Shown piece after piece: positions 61,955 through 64,000 of a stretch of DNA of 64,000 nt (position 1 is its first letter; each line of letters begins with the position of its first letter). Origin of the DNA: Arthrobacter sp. ov118 (GTDB lineage Bacteria > Actinomycetota > Actinomycetes > Actinomycetales > Micrococcaceae); NCBI RefSeq assembly GCF_900116495.1, contig NZ_FPAY01000011.1, forward strand, positions 117,445 through 181,444, given 5' to 3'. The position numbers and the translations under genes are program-made. The notes beneath the pieces were generated by a model that was not told where the DNA came from, searched no databases, and was given only the letters and a program-made list of their open reading frames with translations.

Positions 61955-62395
61955 ATGACCGCATACCGTCAGAACAGCTGGAGCCACCTCATTGGCGCCT
62001 TCGTTGAAATCCGGAGAAACAATCAGGTGTTCCGGACAGGATTCGTAGATGATGTGATGCCGGATTCCAGTGCCTTATGGCTGGCCGCCGACCAAAACCA
62101 CTCCAGGATCCTCTTTGACGCAGCGCAGGGGTTCGAGGTGTGGGTCGAATCCCGGGAGCTCGAAGGACAGGGCCGCTATCGAATGACCGCATGTGCGCTT
62201 GATTCCAACGGCGATTATTCGCAGTTGCGGACTAGCAGGAATAGCACGTCGGCCCGGGAAAATCCCTCCGGACTTTTCGCAATCCTTAAGGGCCTGCAAC
62301 CATCGCACCGAAGGGAAGCGTCTGTGCTGATGTCGAGCAGCTTGGGAACGCTTCCTGCTGACAACGCCGTCAAGGCTGGTGTACTTGAAGCATGA
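61955..62395 (+). CDS. Small barrel-like protein, family copy 4
   Basis: A 146-residue member of the family at 31711, 41960 and 46461. The N-terminal half aligns (SWSHLIGAFVEIRRNNQ, TGFVDDVMPDSSALWLAA, SRILFDAAQGFEVWVES), and a 65-residue Ser-rich tail is new. The stop overlaps the start of the next RraA gene (ATGA). This coupling is the strongest sign that the family takes part in the metabolic operons. ATG 61955 is chosen with GAGAGAG upstream. Confidence 0.7.
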   Translation: MTAYRQNSWSHLIGAFVEIRRNNQVFRTGFVDDVMPDSSALWLAADQNHSRILFDAAQGFEVWVESRELEGQGRYRMTACALDSNGDYSQLRTSRNSTSARENPSGLFAILKGLQPSHRREASVLMSSSLGTLPADNAVKAGVLEA

Positions 62396-63060
62396 CCCTC
62401 TCAGACGCCGCCCTGCTTGCCGGGTACGCGGAGCTTGATTCCGCCGCGGTCTCGGATGCTTTGGACGCACTGGAGCTGCCACCGGGCCAAGCCGGTTTCC
62501 TGCCGGTCTGGGGCCACCCGAAAATTGTCGGCTTCGCTGTCACCGTCCAGCTTGAGCCGTACGTCCCCGGGCCCTCCGGTGCCCACATCGGATCGGCTGC
62601 CGTCGCCGCCGCAACGGATGAGGACGTGATCGTGGTGAACAACGAGGGCCGTACTGATGTCTCATGCTGGGGCGGACTCCTGAGCCTGGGCGCCGCGCTG
62701 AATGGCGTCCGCGGTGTGGTGGCCGACGGTGCCTGCCGCGACGTCAACGAAGCCCGCGAGTTGAGCTTCCCCGTTTTTGCCAAGGGACGGATCCCGACAA
62801 CCGCACGCGGCCGGTTGCAGCAGCGCTCCACCGGGGAGCCTGTCAAACTCGGTGACGTCACCGTCACCCCTGGCGATGTAGTGTTTGCAGACGAGACTGG
62901 GGTCGTCGTGGTACCCCGCGAGTGCGCCGAAGAAGTCCTGGGAAAGGCCCAAGCCGTGGCAGAACGGGAAGGCGGCATCGCCGCGGACTTGCGCGCCGGC
63001 ATCTCACTCCATGAAGCCATGCGCGACGCGCGCCTGGCCGGAACCACTGAACAGCACTGA
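62392..63060 (+). CDS. RraA family protein, copy 3
   Basis: A 222-residue RraA-fold protein; WGGLLSLGAALNGVRG and DGACRDVNEA match the aldolase signature. Coupled to the small barrel-like gene by ATGA. Three RraA-type proteins in one operon suggest either different substrates or a hetero-oligomer. Confidence 0.88.
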   Translation: MTLSDAALLAGYAELDSAAVSDALDALELPPGQAGFLPVWGHPKIVGFAVTVQLEPYVPGPSGAHIGSAAVAAATDEDVIVVNNEGRTDVSCWGGLLSLGAALNGVRGVVADGACRDVNEARELSFPVFAKGRIPTTARGRLQQRSTGEPVKLGDVTVTPGDVVFADETGVVVVPRECAEEVLGKAQAVAEREGGIAADLRAGISLHEAMRDARLAGTTEQH

Positions 63061-63475
63061 TGAAAACGACAACATCAGACGTCGGGCAAGGCCTGAAAGT
63101 TACCCCCGCAGTATCCATCTCCGATGTCTGGATTTCCCTTGGCATCCCAGCAGCCAACAACCCTTTTTGCAGCCGCTCCCCCAGCGGTTTTGAAGAGCCG
63201 ATATCTGATCTTATGTAAAGCTGGACGGTTGAAGGCTTCAATTCAACCTCTTTTCATGTCCGGTTTCAGTCGTTCTGGCATTCGCAGTTGACCTGTCGTC
63301 CTCCGGAATATGCCCGGACGGTTCAGGAGCGCAAGCCGGCCATGCGGAACGCGGCTTCTCAGCCCCTCGTGCCGCCAGAAACCGAAGAAGTGCCCGGGGA
63401 AGAAAAACCTGACACTGTCCGCGCTGGTACGCCCTCGCAACGCGGGCCGCTGCATCGAGGAAGAGGAGGACTAAC
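63061..63475. other. Gene-poor stretch
   Basis: About 415 bases. A plus-strand frame without a good start ends with NAGRCIEEEED just one base before the GTG of the next gene, which could be the tail of a broken upstream gene. Nothing else is visible. Confidence 0.3.
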
Positions 63476-63655
63476 GTGGCGGTACCGGGCGCACTCCCGT
63501 CGTGGCACCAGTTCGTGGAACGCAAATACACTGAACCCGACACGATCGCCATGGCTGGTCGTGCGACAGCCCAGGAACTCGCAAACAAAGTGATCTACAC
63601 GTCGCAAGCGTCTCGCTTGGCACCCATCGAAGCCCGTCTGGACCGCCTCCTGTGA
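63476..63655 (+). CDS. 59-residue protein with a strong ribosome site
   Basis: A 59-residue frame opens with GTG behind GAGGAGG at ideal spacing and runs to a TGA at 63653-63655. It starts MAVPGALPSWHQFVERKY and continues IAMAGRATAQELANKV, with good third-position GC. No family is recognised; it could be a complete small gene or the end of a decayed one. Confidence 0.45.
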   Translation: MAVPGALPSWHQFVERKYTEPDTIAMAGRATAQELANKVIYTSQASRLAPIEARLDRLL

Positions 63656-63674
63656 GTCCGCATAGCGAAGGGAT

Positions 63675-63715
63675 CTGCCCTTCCTCTCGGGTTCTATCGG
63701 CCTTCTAAAGGGCAG
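63675..63715 (+). terminator. Hairpin after the small gene
   Basis: CTGCCCTT and AAGGGCAG arms around a long loop, followed by TTTC. It may end transcription of the small gene. Confidence 0.35.
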
Positions 63716-63810
63716 TTTCGCCTGATTCGTGTCATCATCACAACTGAATACAACCCCTGATACAGTTCAGGCGTTCCGCGTTTGAGGTCGGGACGGCTGT
63801 AAGTTCGAGG

Positions 63811-64000
63811 GGGACAAAATCAAATACCGTGCGCGTGCGCTGCTTGCCACCATTCTCAGCATTGCTTTGAACATCGACCTCAGCTTCACCGTTGAAGGCA
63901 CCCAAGCCGATGTGACGCCGGCGGAACTGTCCGCGGTCTCCCTTGCCTCCCCCAGGACCGTCGGTCCCGGCGAGAAGGTCACCTTCGACTGGACCATCAC
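63811..64000 (+). CDS. Secreted protein, N-terminal part (runs off the window)
   Basis: The frame through 64000 reads like a signal peptide followed by a mature N-terminus: KYRARALLATILSIALNI, then FTVEGTQADVTPAELSAVSL and VGPGEKVTFDWTI. No ATG, GTG or TTG is well placed (a TTG lies inside the hydrophobic part), so the start is uncertain; GAGGGGGA lies just before an ATC at about 63820. It may be a surface or Ig-like domain protein. Only the beginning is visible. Confidence 0.4.

Noticed and set aside
1..64000. CRISPR arrays, tRNA and rRNA genes, known riboswitches
   Set aside because: No regularly spaced repeats, cloverleaf-like or rRNA-like sequences or recognisable aptamers were seen on either strand, though weak ones could be missed by eye.

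Overview
The window is high-GC DNA with actinobacterial codon use. Its gene content (small SSB, NrdH, SRAP, MobC/relaxase, FCD-type GntR, many CoA-transferase and lyase genes) fits the Micrococcaceae, most likely Arthrobacter, Pseudarthrobacter or Paenarthrobacter. Mobilization genes, a Tn402-like transposon, gene remnants and many unlinked catabolic clusters suggest a large plasmid or a plasmid-derived genomic island. No rRNA, tRNA, CRISPR array or replication initiator was recognised.

Layout. 1-1.8 kb: tail of a polar amino-acid ABC importer. 1.96-4.2 kb: four minus-strand small or membrane proteins. 4.36-8.19 kb: a Tn402/Tn5053-like tniA-tniB-tniQ transposon with recognisable 25-bp ends, in which tniA and tniB carry single-base frameshifts. 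8.36-15.4 kb: a plasmid backbone (NrdH-like glutaredoxin, SSB, ParB-like protein, HTH protein, SRAP peptidase, a candidate oriT, MobC, relaxase, a relaxase-linked protein, a DUF1016/YhcG nuclease). 15.4-18.4 kb: a small protein, remnants of an Ig-like surface protein, a DNA/RNA non-specific endonuclease and a long gene-poor stretch.

18.5-27.0 kb: two catabolic operons, GntP permease, class III CoA-transferase, HMG-CoA-lyase-like enzyme and split transketolase, then a D-2-hydroxyacid dehydrogenase and glycerate kinase. An IclR regulator and a complete amino-acid ABC importer (27.1-31.6 kb) follow. Related palindromes lie upstream of all three transcription units. 31.7-33.2 kb: a small barrel-like protein, a thioesterase and a universal stress protein, followed by a scar of two truncated genes (TetR and aldo/keto reductase). 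34.6-41.8 kb: an MFS carrier, AhpD/CMD-like protein and GntR regulator, divergent from a six-gene operon (SnoaL-like, AroQ-like, SCP2-like, alpha/beta hydrolase, ABM monooxygenase, aldehyde dehydrogenase).

43.2-55.4 kb: a dense set of CoA-ester chemistry, with three CitE-type lyases, two class III CoA-transferases, a D-2-hydroxyacid dehydrogenase, a DctM-like transporter with a tiny partner, an enoyl-CoA hydratase, a FAS1/MaoC-type hydratase and a GntR regulator. The logic (CoA activation, hydration, retro-Claisen cleavage) matches itaconate, mesaconate or citramalate catabolism. A 25-bp operator-like sequence occurs twice here with only two mismatches. 55.5-63.1 kb: gamma-carbonic anhydrase-like protein, MFS carrier, LysR regulator, and an operon with three RraA/HMG-aldolase-like proteins and a second MFS carrier. 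The last kilobase has a 59-residue gene and the start of a secreted protein that runs off the window.

A theme across the window is carbon-carbon cleavage of hydroxylated or branched acids: one HMG-CoA-lyase-like enzyme, three CitE-like lyases and three RraA-like aldolases, each in its own operon. Four copies of one unrecognised small protein family (about 87-146 residues, predicted beta barrel) sit at the edges of, or inside, these catabolic operons. This is the least explained recurring element seen here.
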